Origin: Oscillospiraceae bacterium
GTDB taxonomy: Bacteria; Bacillota_A; Clostridia; Oscillospirales; Oscillospiraceae
Reading direction: 5' to 3'
DNA length: 6,029 bases
Assembly (NCBI GenBank): GCA_017415945.1
Contig: JAFQDR010000084.1
Location: forward strand, 1-6,029
Position 1 is the first letter of the stretch. Each line of letters opens with the position of its first letter. Positions 1 through 5,149 of the stretch are shown piece by piece. Both the position numbers and the translations under genes were made by a program. The notes below the pieces were generated by a model that worked only from the letters and a program-made list of their open reading frames with translations, had not been told where the DNA came from and did not search any database.

Positions 1-12
1 GAACGTAAATGA
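1..12 (+). CDS. Probable last codons of rnfC (partial, 5' end outside window)
   Basis: In frame 1 the first bases read Glu-Arg-Lys-TGA, and this stop overlaps the rnfD start as ATGA. In Rnf operons of Clostridia the gene before rnfD is rnfC, the soluble flavin and iron-sulfur subunit that reduces NAD+, and its C-terminal tail is often rich in charged residues. Only three codons are visible, so the identity comes from gene order alone. A TAA at 6-8 in another frame is an alternative end for the upstream gene. Confidence 0.4.
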   Translation, partial: ERK

Positions 13-1088
13 ACGAAAAAATGCTCTATAATGTTTCCGGCGCTCCCTTTATCCGTTCCAAGACCGATACCAGCACCATCATGCGCGATGTGCTGATCGC
101 TCTGGTTCCCGCGCTGGCAGTCGGCGTTTGGCAGTTTGGCTTCAAGGCTCTGCTGAATGTTGTGATCTCCGTGGTTTCCTGCGTATTCTTTGAATATGCA
201 TACCGCAAGCTCATGAAGAAGCACTCCACCGTTGGCGACCTGTCCGCCTGCGTCACCGGTGTTCTGATGGTTTACTGCATGCCCGTCGGCGCTACCTGGT
301 GGATGATCGTGCTGGGCAGCTTCTTCGCAATCGTTGTTGTCAAGCAGCTGTACGGCGGCATTGGCAAGAACTTCCTGAACCCCGCTCTGGCAGGCCGTGC
401 ATTCCTGCTGAGCTATCCCGTTTTGATGACCACCTGGGCCGTTCCCGCTGCTCTGAAGGGCGCTGTTGACGGCACCACCATGGCTACCCCCCTGTCCTAC
501 CTGTACAGCGCTGACGTCGTGGCTCTGCCCGAATACTTCACCGTCGGCAACCTGTTCCTGGGCGGTATCCCCGGCTGTATCGGTGAAGTTTCCGCTCTGG
601 CTCTGATCCTGGGCGGCGCTTACCTGCTGTACAGAAAGGTCATTTCCTGGCGTATCCCCGCTACCTTCATCGGCACCGTTGCAGTTCTGACTCTGGTATT
701 CGGCCGTGAAGGCTACGGTAATGTGGAATGGATGCTGCTGAACCTGTTCTCCGGCGGTCTGATGCTGGGTGCGATCTTCATGGCAACCGACTACTCCACC
801 AGCCCCGTTACTCCCAACGGTCAGCTGATCTTCGGCGCAGGCTGCGGTCTGCTCACCGTGCTGATCCGCTACTTCGGCGGCTACCCCGAAGGCGTTTCCT
901 ACGCAATCCTCATTATGAACCTGCTGGTATGGGCAATCGACAAGGCAACTCCTCAGACTCAGTTCGGTATTTCAAAGGCTGACAAGAAGGTTGCTGAAGC
1001 GGAACGCAAGGCTGCTAAGGCTGCTGAAAAGGCAGAAAAGCTGCAGAAGCAGGTTGAAAAGCTGCACGCAGAAGGAGGTCACAAGTAA
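9..1088 (+). CDS. rnfD: RnfD, membrane flavoprotein subunit of the Rnf ferredoxin:NAD+ oxidoreductase
   Basis: RnfD (359 aa) is an integral membrane subunit that carries a covalent FMN and forms part of the electron and ion path of the Rnf complex. It belongs to the NqrB/RnfD family. The protein is highly hydrophobic with many predicted helices between about residues 28 and 312. Family signatures are NPALAGRAF at 124-132, the flavin-attachment segment TTMATPL at 156-162 with Thr160 as the expected FMN-linked residue, and ATDYSTSPVTPNG at 259-271. Residue 158 is Met, where the SGAT-type version of the motif has Gly. Residues about 322-359 form a Lys/Ala/Glu-rich tail that looks helical and extends beyond the last membrane helix. 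The start overlaps the upstream stop (ATGA), and the ribosome binding site lies outside the window. The stop overlaps the rnfG start by one base (TAATG), which suggests translational coupling. Identification is secure; the role of the tail is unknown. Confidence 0.96.
   Translation: MNEKMLYNVSGAPFIRSKTDTSTIMRDVLIALVPALAVGVWQFGFKALLNVVISVVSCVFFEYAYRKLMKKHSTVGDLSACVTGVLMVYCMPVGATWWMIVLGSFFAIVVVKQLYGGIGKNFLNPALAGRAFLLSYPVLMTTWAVPAALKGAVDGTTMATPLSYLYSADVVALPEYFTVGNLFLGGIPGCIGEVSALALILGGAYLLYRKVISWRIPATFIGTVAVLTLVFGREGYGNVEWMLLNLFSGGLMLGAIFMATDYSTSPVTPNGQLIFGAGCGLLTVLIRYFGGYPEGVSYAILIMNLLVWAIDKATPQTQFGISKADKKVAEAERKAAKAAEKAEKLQKQVEKLHAEGGHK
1072..1080 (+). promoter_or_regulatory. Ribosome binding site of rnfG
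   Basis: AAGGAGGTC is a near-perfect match to the anti-Shine-Dalgarno sequence. It lies inside the end of rnfD, with its GGAGG core 9 bases before the rnfG ATG at 1088. It supports the overlapping start and suggests that rnfG is translated efficiently in its own right as well as by coupling. Confidence 0.85.
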
Positions 1089-1621
1089 TGGAAAAGCAGA
1101 ACACTACCTCCCTCATGTTTAAAATGGCTCTGATCCTGATGATCATCTGTGCAGTGGTTTCCGCTGTTCTGGGTGCTGTCAACATGATCACCGCTCCCGT
1201 TATTGCAGACATCGCAGCTGCCAAGACCGCAGCTGCATACAACGAGGTTCTGCCCTCCGCAGGTGACTACGAACCCGTCGATTACACCGACGCAAACGTA
1301 ACCGCTGTTGCAAAGTGCGCAGAAGGCACCGTTGTGGAAGTCAGCATCTCCGGTTCTCAGAGCATGCTGGCACTGGCAATCGGCGTTGATAACGACGGCG
1401 CGATCACCGGCGTTTCCGTTATCGACCATGGCGAAACCCCCGGTCTGGGCGCAAAGTCCACCGAGGCTGAATGGAGAGCACAGTTTGTGGGTCAGTCCTC
1501 CGGTCTGGCTCTGGACAAGAAGGGCGGCGAGGTCGCTCCTCTGACCGGTGCTACCATCACTTCTCAGGCAATCGTTGATGCTTGCCAGCTCGCCATCGAC
1601 ACCGCCGCTAATGTGGGTTAA
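1088..1621 (+). CDS. rnfG: RnfG, FMN-binding subunit of the Rnf complex
   Basis: RnfG (177 aa) is a membrane-anchored flavoprotein with a covalent FMN that takes part in electron transfer between the iron-sulfur subunits and RnfC; it is homologous to NqrC. One N-terminal helix spans about residues 11-36, and the rest is expected on the outer face of the membrane. The FMN-binding domain shows HGETPGLG at 114-121 and the flavinylation motif TGAT at 153-156, where Thr156 is the expected attachment residue, followed by ITSQAIVDA. In known members FMN transfer to this Thr needs the flavin transferase ApbE; no apbE gene is visible here. The start overlaps the rnfD stop by one base, and rnfE follows after 16 bases. 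The length is near the short end for the family, and no key motif is missing. Confidence 0.96.
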   Translation: MEKQNTTSLMFKMALILMIICAVVSAVLGAVNMITAPVIADIAAAKTAAAYNEVLPSAGDYEPVDYTDANVTAVAKCAEGTVVEVSISGSQSMLALAIGVDNDGAITGVSVIDHGETPGLGAKSTEAEWRAQFVGQSSGLALDKKGGEVAPLTGATITSQAIVDACQLAIDTAANVG

Positions 1622-1626
1622 GGAGG
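1619..1626 (+). promoter_or_regulatory. Ribosome binding site of rnfE, overlapping the rnfG stop
   Basis: TAAGGAGG begins with the rnfG stop codon itself. The GGAGG core lies 11 bases before the rnfE ATG at 1638, a slightly long but usable spacing. Terminating rnfG ribosomes would sit directly on this site. Confidence 0.8.
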
Positions 1627-1637
1627 TTTAAGGCACT

Positions 1638-2324
1638 ATGAATATTAAAAATCAGTTCAAGGAAGGCCTTGTAACCAATAACCCCGTTCTGGTTCAGCTG
1701 GTCGGTATGTGCGCTACCATGGCGATCACTACCTCCCTGTTCAACGGCGTTGGCATGGGTCTGTCCGTTCTCGTCATTCTGACCTGCTGCAACGTAGTAG
1801 TTTCCATGCTGCGTAAGATCATCCCCGGCGAAATCCGTCTGGCGATCTTCGTTGTTGTTATCGCAGGCTTCGTTACCATTGTTGACCTGGTTCTCCAGGC
1901 ATACATCCCCGCACTTGCGGACTCTCTGGGTGTGTTTATCCCCCTGATCGTTGTTAACTGCATTATCATCGGTCGTGCGGAAGCATTCTGCTCCAAGAAT
2001 TCCGTGGGCGCATCCTTTATCGACGGTGTCTCTCAGGGTCTGGGCTACACGCTGGTTCTGATCGCAATGTGTGTTATCCGTGAATTCCTGGGCTCCGGCA
2101 CCTTCGGCGCAGGTCTCATCGAAATCGTTGACGGTTCCCTGAAGTTCGCAATGGGCACCGCAAAAGGCATCCAGATTTTCCCCGCAGAATACGGCATCAT
2201 GTACATGATCCTGCCCTTTGGCGGCTTCGTAACTCTGGGTGTGCTGATCGCTTTGATGCAGTATGTGCTGGCAAAGTCTGCTGCTAAAGCAGAAGCAAAG
2301 AAAGAACAGGAGGTCAATGAATAA
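1638..2324 (+). CDS. rnfE: RnfE, integral membrane subunit of the Rnf complex
   Basis: RnfE (228 aa) is a six-helix membrane protein of the RnfA/RnfE/NqrD/NqrE family. It pairs with RnfA in inverted topology, and the pair holds a [2Fe-2S] cluster in the middle of the membrane. Helices are predicted near 19-38, 40-58, 66-88, 97-115, 130-150 and 186-212. The expected cluster ligands are Cys25 in LVGMCATMAITTSLF and Cys108 in IPLIVVNCIIIGRAEAF. Further family features are NPVLVQ near the start and REFLGSGTFG at 148-157. The last 16 residues are Lys/Glu/Ala-rich, echoing the charged tail of RnfD. The stop overlaps the rnfA start by one base (TAATG). The assignment to RnfE and not RnfA follows from the NPVLVQ start, the GRAEAF motif and operon position. 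Confidence 0.96.
   Translation: MNIKNQFKEGLVTNNPVLVQLVGMCATMAITTSLFNGVGMGLSVLVILTCCNVVVSMLRKIIPGEIRLAIFVVVIAGFVTIVDLVLQAYIPALADSLGVFIPLIVVNCIIIGRAEAFCSKNSVGASFIDGVSQGLGYTLVLIAMCVIREFLGSGTFGAGLIEIVDGSLKFAMGTAKGIQIFPAEYGIMYMILPFGGFVTLGVLIALMQYVLAKSAAKAEAKKEQEVNE
2308..2314 (+). promoter_or_regulatory. Ribosome binding site of rnfA
   Basis: AGGAGGT lies within the last codons of rnfE, 9 bases before the rnfA ATG at 2324. It fixes the start of rnfA at the TAATG overlap. Confidence 0.8.
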
Positions 2325-2905
2325 TGGTTACTTCTCTTCTGTCTATTTCTCTGGGCGCCATCCTCATTAACAACTTCATCTTCTCCCAGTTCCTTGGCAT
2401 CTGCCCCTTCCTGGGTGTTTCTCAGAAGGTAGATACCGCTCTGGGTATGGGTCTGGCTGTTACCTTCGTTATGGGTATGGCTTCCGCTCTGTGCTATGTT
2501 GTCACCGGTCTGCTGAATATGTTCGACCTGGCTTACATGGGCACTCTGGCTTACATTCTGATCATTGCATCTCTGGTTCAGCTGGTAGAAATGTTCCTGA
2601 AGAAGAACATTCCCTCCCTGTACTCCTCTCTGGGTATTTACCTGCCCCTGATCACCACCAACTGTGCGGTTCTGGGTGTTGTTCTGCTGAACGTACAGAA
2701 CAACTACAACTTCATTGAATCCGTTGTTTACGGTATCACCGGCGGTATCGGCTTCCTGGTTGCAATCGTTCTGTTCGCTTCCGTTCGTGAACGTCTGGAA
2801 TTTGCGGACTATCCCGAAAGCTTCAAGGGCTTCCCCATCGCACTGGTTTCCGCAGGTCTGCTGGCTCTGGCATTCATGGGCTTCAGCGGCATGAAGATTT
2901 GGTAA
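2324..2905 (+). CDS. rnfA: RnfA, integral membrane subunit of the Rnf complex
   Basis: RnfA (193 aa, the usual family length) is the partner of RnfE, with which it shares fold and ancestry. Six helices are predicted near 5-27, 39-61, 70-92, 102-124, 132-155 and 170-190. The typical motifs INNFIFSQFLGICPFLGVS (residues 15-33, with Cys27) and YLPLITTNCAVLGV (106-119, with Cys114) carry the two cysteines that, together with the pair in RnfE, are known to hold the intramembrane [2Fe-2S] cluster. FASVRERLE at 151-159 is also characteristic. The cluster passes electrons across the membrane between RnfB on the inside and the flavins. The gene overlaps rnfE by one base and ends 18 bases before rnfB. 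Nothing departs from the family norm. Confidence 0.97.
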   Translation: MVTSLLSISLGAILINNFIFSQFLGICPFLGVSQKVDTALGMGLAVTFVMGMASALCYVVTGLLNMFDLAYMGTLAYILIIASLVQLVEMFLKKNIPSLYSSLGIYLPLITTNCAVLGVVLLNVQNNYNFIESVVYGITGGIGFLVAIVLFASVRERLEFADYPESFKGFPIALVSAGLLALAFMGFSGMKIW

Positions 2906-2913
2906 TAGGAGGA
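2906..2913 (+). promoter_or_regulatory. Ribosome binding site of rnfB
   Basis: TAGGAGGA starts directly after the rnfA stop. It lies 10 bases before the ATG at 2924 and 13 before the second ATG at 2927, so it slightly favours the first. Confidence 0.75.
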
Positions 2914-2923
2914 CAAGAACACT

Positions 2924-3718
2924 ATGATGAATATTGTATATGCTGTTGCTGTCCTCGGCGTAATGGGCGCACTGTGGGGCGCGATCCTGGCATTTGCCTC
3001 CAAGGTATTTGCTGTTGAGGTTGACCCCCGTGAAGAAGCAGTTCTGGAATGCCTTGCAGGCGCAAACTGCGGTGGCTGTGGCTTCCCCGGCTGCTCCGGC
3101 TACGCTGCTGCAATCGTTGCAGGCGAAGCTCCCGTTGACAAGTGCGGTCCCGGCGGCCCCGAAGCTGCTGCAAAGATCGGCGAGATCATGGGCGTCGGCG
3201 GCGGTTCCGGCGAAAAGATGATCGCATTCGTACCCTGCTCCGGTTCTCTGGACGTTGCAGGTCTGAAGTTCAACTACACCGGCGAAAAGACCTGCCAGGC
3301 TGCTATGGGCTACGGCGGTAAGGGCACCAAGATCTGCTCCTACTCCTGCATTGGCTACGGCGACTGTGTGAAGGCCTGCAAGTTCGGTGCTATGAAGATC
3401 GAAAACGGCGTTGCCAAGGTCGACCGCGAAAAGTGCGTTGGCTGTATGGCATGTGCCGAAGCTTGCCCCAAGGACGTTATTGTTAAGGTTCCCTACAGCC
3501 AGAACGAACTGGTTGCTTGCCGTTCCAACGACAAGGGTCCCGCTGTTATTAAGGCATGTAAGGTTGGCTGCATTGGTTGCATGAAGTGTGTCAAGGAATG
3601 TCCCGTAGACGCAATCAAGGTTACCAACTTCCTGGCAGAAATCGATCCCAACAAGTGTGTCAAGTGCGGCCACTGCGAGACCGTCTGCCCCAGAAAGATC
3701 ATCAAGCCTCAGGACTAA
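2924..3718 (+). CDS. rnfB: RnfB, multi-cluster iron-sulfur subunit that receives electrons from ferredoxin
   Basis: RnfB (264 aa) is the entry point for electrons from reduced ferredoxin. An N-terminal helix (about 4-26) anchors it to the membrane with the rest in the cytoplasm. Next comes the RnfB-type four-cysteine domain (Cys49, Cys52, Cys57, Cys74, around GANCGGCGFPGC). Two tandem double-cluster ferredoxin domains follow: Cys138/142/148/152 with Cys171/174/177/181, then Cys216/219/222/226 with Cys245/248/251/255. That makes five clear [4Fe-4S] sites. Cys43, 105, 124, 199 and 212 remain, and four of these may form a sixth, as is predicted for some clostridial and acetogen RnfB proteins. 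This is much richer in clusters than the proteobacterial form. The binding site TAGGAGGA at 2906-2913 precedes the start. A second ATG at 2927 would remove only one residue. The gene ends the operon and is followed at once by a terminator. Confidence 0.96.
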   Translation: MMNIVYAVAVLGVMGALWGAILAFASKVFAVEVDPREEAVLECLAGANCGGCGFPGCSGYAAAIVAGEAPVDKCGPGGPEAAAKIGEIMGVGGGSGEKMIAFVPCSGSLDVAGLKFNYTGEKTCQAAMGYGGKGTKICSYSCIGYGDCVKACKFGAMKIENGVAKVDREKCVGCMACAEACPKDVIVKVPYSQNELVACRSNDKGPAVIKACKVGCIGCMKCVKECPVDAIKVTNFLAEIDPNKCVKCGHCETVCPRKIIKPQD

Positions 3719-3720
3719 TA

Positions 3721-3769
3721 CTACAAACAACAAACACCTCCGATTTCTCGGAGGTGTTTTTGTTTGTAG
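3721..3769 (+). terminator. Rho-independent terminator of the rnf operon, with an extended stem
   Basis: The core stem AAACACCTCCGA (3732-3743) pairs perfectly with TCGGAGGTGTTT (3748-3759) around a TTTC loop, and T-rich sequence follows. The pairing continues outwards: CTACAAACAA (3721-3730) matches 3760-3769, with only C3731 bulged. The full stem is about 22 bp and begins two bases after the rnfB stop. Because the arms carry A-rich and T-rich ends, it could also stop transcripts arriving on the other strand from the gene ending at 3888. Confidence 0.9.
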
Positions 3770-3782
3770 GGTGATTTAGCTT

Positions 3783-3810
3783 GTAGGGGCCGATGCCCTC
3801 ATCGGCCCTA
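3783..3810. repeat. GTAGGG-type palindromic element, copy 1
   Basis: GGGCCGATG (3787-3795) pairs with CATCGGCCC (3800-3808) around a CCCT loop, and flanking TA bases extend the pairing if one G is bulged. It begins with GTAGGGGCC. Short GC-rich hairpins with a GTAGGG edge recur in this window and, from general familiarity, in many gut Clostridia genomes. No T tract follows, so it is not called as a terminator. Confidence 0.6.
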
Positions 3811-3817
3811 AAGATTT

Positions 3818-3887
3818 AATTGTTATATGATCTGAGGGGCGTCGAGGGCGCCGCCCCCTACGTTGTTAATTTGTGAATTGTTATATG
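3818..3887. repeat. GC-rich palindrome (GTAGGG-type, copy 2) between 12-bp direct repeats
   Basis: AATTGTTATATG occurs at 3818-3829 and again at 3876-3887. Between the copies lies a hairpin in which GGGGCG (3836-3841) pairs with CGCCCC (3852-3857). Read on the - strand the element starts with GTAGGGGGCG, so it is inverted relative to copy 1. The direct repeats could be a target-site duplication or part of the repeat unit itself. The right copy directly abuts the stop codon of the - strand gene at 3888. Confidence 0.5.
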
Positions 3888-4385
3888 TCATTCGTGGAAG
3901 CTTTCGGTGTAGCGGGGGAGTACCGACTTCCAAAATACCAGTCCATTGAGAATCAGCAGTGCGCCGAAGGCGATGCGCGCGGTCATTTCGGGGACCAGAA
4001 GTGCAATGCCGTTCATGTCCCCACCGCCGAAAAACGAGCACAGCACACTCAAATACACAGGGTCAAGAAGCAGCAGGGCTATGGTGATGTAATAGCAGCA
4101 GGCTTTGAAAACCTTGGAAGGGGAGCGGCAGATGGGCTTTGTCATCAGCACCATGATGTATGCGGCGATTTGGCTTGCAGCGGCACCTACAAGGCAGAAG
4201 ATGCCCAGCTGCGTTTGGGTGAGCTTATCGGCATAGATATCGATTTGGATGCCGAGACCCATGAAGATGATTTGTTTGAATACTCCGGTGCTCACTGCAT
4301 AGAGGAGATGTGCTCCCTCATGGATGAGATAGTAGGCAATGACTGCGCACAGCAGGCCGATGTATTGTCTGGTTCGTTTGCTCAT
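3888..4385 (-). CDS. Integral membrane protein with an HExxH motif, M50-like putative metalloprotease
   Basis: I do not recognise a named family for this 165-residue protein. It is mostly hydrophobic, with likely helices near 8-29, 35-50, 60-81, 94-117 and 134-153. The motif HEGAH (residues 22-26) sits inside the first hydrophobic segment, as in intramembrane zinc proteases of the M50 (site-2 protease) group. A later GGGDMNG (120-126) offers Asp123 as a possible third zinc ligand, and VGAAASQ (66-72) sits where M50 proteins have a small-residue motif. These are motif-level resemblances; activity is inferred. The start is supported by AAAGGA at 4392-4397 on the - strand and by a TAATG overlap with the upstream 78-residue gene, so the two are probably co-translated. 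The alternative is a non-proteolytic membrane protein that keeps the fold. Confidence 0.75.
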   Translation of the reverse strand: MSKRTRQYIGLLCAVIAYYLIHEGAHLLYAVSTGVFKQIIFMGLGIQIDIYADKLTQTQLGIFCLVGAAASQIAAYIMVLMTKPICRSPSKVFKACCYYITIALLLLDPVYLSVLCSFFGGGDMNGIALLVPEMTARIAFGALLILNGLVFWKSVLPRYTESFHE

Positions 4386-4621
4386 TACTGTTCCTTTCTG
4401 TTTTTAATAATCATGTGAATGAGGTAAGCGCCTCCACCATACAGAGCAACTTTCAATAGAGTGGTGAATATGGAAATGATTATTATGGGCAGTGTCTGTT
4501 CGGCAGGAATGGTGGTCAACGTGGAAAGAACGTCCTTTTCAATCCACATATAAACAATGTATGCAAAAGCGATGCCACTGACGATATATCGCCAAGGCTC
4601 TTTCTTTTTCTTTTGGTTCAT
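4385..4621 (-). CDS. Small two-helix membrane protein, coupled to the HEGAH protein
   Basis: This 78-residue protein has no family I recognise. It starts with a basic stretch (NQKKKKEPWR), followed by a first helix near 12-27, a short polar segment (about 28-44) and a second, longer helix near 45-72 ending in KNRKEQ. The positive inside rule suggests both ends face the cytoplasm. A good binding site (AAAGGAAA, 4629-4636 on the - strand) lies 7 bases before the ATG. The stop overlaps the start of the putative protease gene by one base, which makes it a candidate partner, regulator or substrate of that protein; this is inference from coupling only. The promoter must lie in the 78 bases shared with the divergent zinc-ribbon gene or just beyond, but I could not place it. 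Confidence 0.75.
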   Translation of the reverse strand: MNQKKKKEPWRYIVSGIAFAYIVYMWIEKDVLSTLTTIPAEQTLPIIIISIFTTLLKVALYGGGAYLIHMIIKNRKEQ

Positions 4622-4640
4622 GGTTAAGTTTCCTTTCGGC

Positions 4641-4669
4641 TTGCACTTTTGCGGGGATATTGCTATAAT
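4641..4669 (+). promoter_or_regulatory. Sigma-A type promoter of the zinc-ribbon membrane protein gene
   Basis: TTGCAC (4641-4646) and TATAAT (4664-4669) are separated by 17 bases, and TGC just before the -10 box gives an extended -10 (TGnTATAAT). Transcription would start near 4676, leaving a leader of about 25 bases. The position of the -10 box also rules out the longer reading frame start upstream of 4700. Confidence 0.8.
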
Positions 4670-4685
4670 GTGTCAAAAGACCGCA

Positions 4686-4692
4686 AAAGGAG
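4686..4692 (+). promoter_or_regulatory. Ribosome binding site that decides the zinc-ribbon gene start
   Basis: AAAGGAG lies 7 bases before the ATG at 4700. No comparable site precedes the alternative TTG at 4649. Confidence 0.8.
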
Positions 4693-4699
4693 ATATTAT

Positions 4700-4972
4700 A
4701 TGGATTTTCTGTTTCGTATATTGCCCCCCGCACGGTGGCGTATCATCTGTATGGCATTGCTGATCCTTGCGCTGATGTGCTGCGTTTCTTCCTATGTGGA
4801 AGGCAGCCAAGCCTATGAAAATGCCGCTGCCATTTGCTTGGCACTGGCCATTGGCGGAACACTGGGATTTTGGCGATGCCCTCGCTGCCGCCGGGTGCTG
4901 CCCTTGAAGAACATGATGTACATCAAGGAATGTCCCCATTGCCACACGGATGTAAGAAATTACAAATACTAA
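4700..4972 (+). CDS. Small membrane protein with C-terminal zinc ribbon
   Basis: This 90-residue protein has two hydrophobic segments (about 13-32 and 41-57) followed by a cytoplasmic-looking zinc ribbon: Cys60-x2-Cys63, 14 residues, then Cys78-x2-Cys81 (CPRC and CPHC). The tail is short and polar. Such ribbons bind one structural zinc and often mediate protein or nucleic-acid contacts; the function here is unknown. The start at 4700 is chosen over the in-frame TTG at 4649 because promoter and binding site both point to it. It has its own promoter and terminator, so it is probably a single-gene unit. It is divergent from the 78/165-residue membrane pair, with 78 bases between the start codons, so the two units may share regulation. 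Confidence 0.8.
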   Translation: MDFLFRILPPARWRIICMALLILALMCCVSSYVEGSQAYENAAAICLALAIGGTLGFWRCPRCRRVLPLKNMMYIKECPHCHTDVRNYKY

Positions 4973-4978
4973 ATTATC

Positions 4979-5012
4979 CACCCCCGATGGTCGTCGGGGG
5001 TGTTTTGATTTT
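4979..5012 (+). terminator. Rho-independent terminator of the zinc-ribbon gene
   Basis: CACCCCCGA (4979-4987) pairs with TCGGGGGTG (4994-5002) around a six-base loop and is followed by TTTTGATTTT. It starts seven bases after the stop codon. Confidence 0.88.
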
Positions 5013-5015
5013 GTG

Positions 5016-5128
5016 TGTCATCCTGAGGAGCGAAGCGACGAAGGATCTCAACGCTATGGATGGAGATATGGTGATGCGACTGACCTCGGTTAAGCCCTTG
5101 AGATCCTTCGCTAACGCTCAGGATGACA
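5016..5128. repeat. Miniature palindromic element with 31-36 bp terminal inverted repeats
   Basis: The left arm (5016-5051) begins TGTCATCCTGAG and ends GAAGGATCTCAA. The right arm (5098-5128) is its inverse, with both 12-base blocks matching exactly. Only the middle differs (GAGCGAAGCGAC against CGTTAGC), itself variations on a GCGAAGC-like core. A unique spacer of 46 bases separates the arms. It contains no credible open reading frame. The arms resemble a TCATCCTGAG...GAAGGATCT repeat that I have seen widely in bacterial genomes. It sits between two convergent genes and may fold in RNA from either strand. Confidence 0.75.
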
Positions 5129-5149
5129 AGGTGCGGTGATAGTCGCGTC

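Noticed and set aside
2045..3733. Long - strand reading frame (562 codons) across rnfE, rnfA and rnfB
   Set aside because: It lies opposite three secure rnf genes, has an implausible Asn/Gln/His/Cys-rich composition, and shows no recognisable domain; it is a shadow of codon bias in the real genes.
3770..3887. Possible small RNA gene or riboswitch between rnfB and the - strand cassette
   Set aside because: No promoter or T-tract terminator accompanies the hairpins, which are better explained as repeat elements.
3873..4418. + strand reading frame of 181 codons opposite the HEGAH gene
   Set aside because: It has no ribosome binding site or coherent domain. The - strand frame has clear helices, a motif and a binding site.
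4649..4699. Upstream TTG start for the zinc-ribbon protein (17 extra residues)
   Set aside because: The -10 box lies inside this extension, and the good binding site points to the ATG at 4700.
4671..4700. TTGACA and TATAAT strings on the - strand as a promoter for the 78/165-residue pair
   Set aside because: The TTGACA at 4671-4676 has no -10-like sequence 16-18 bases downstream, and the TATAAT at 4695-4700 has no good -35 box, so no pair with correct spacing was found.
4951..4964. TGTAAGAAATTACA as a third copy of the XRE operator
   Set aside because: The arms are only 5 bases and the site is inside the end of a coding region, away from any promoter; it lacks the AAG/CTT inner bases of the real sites.
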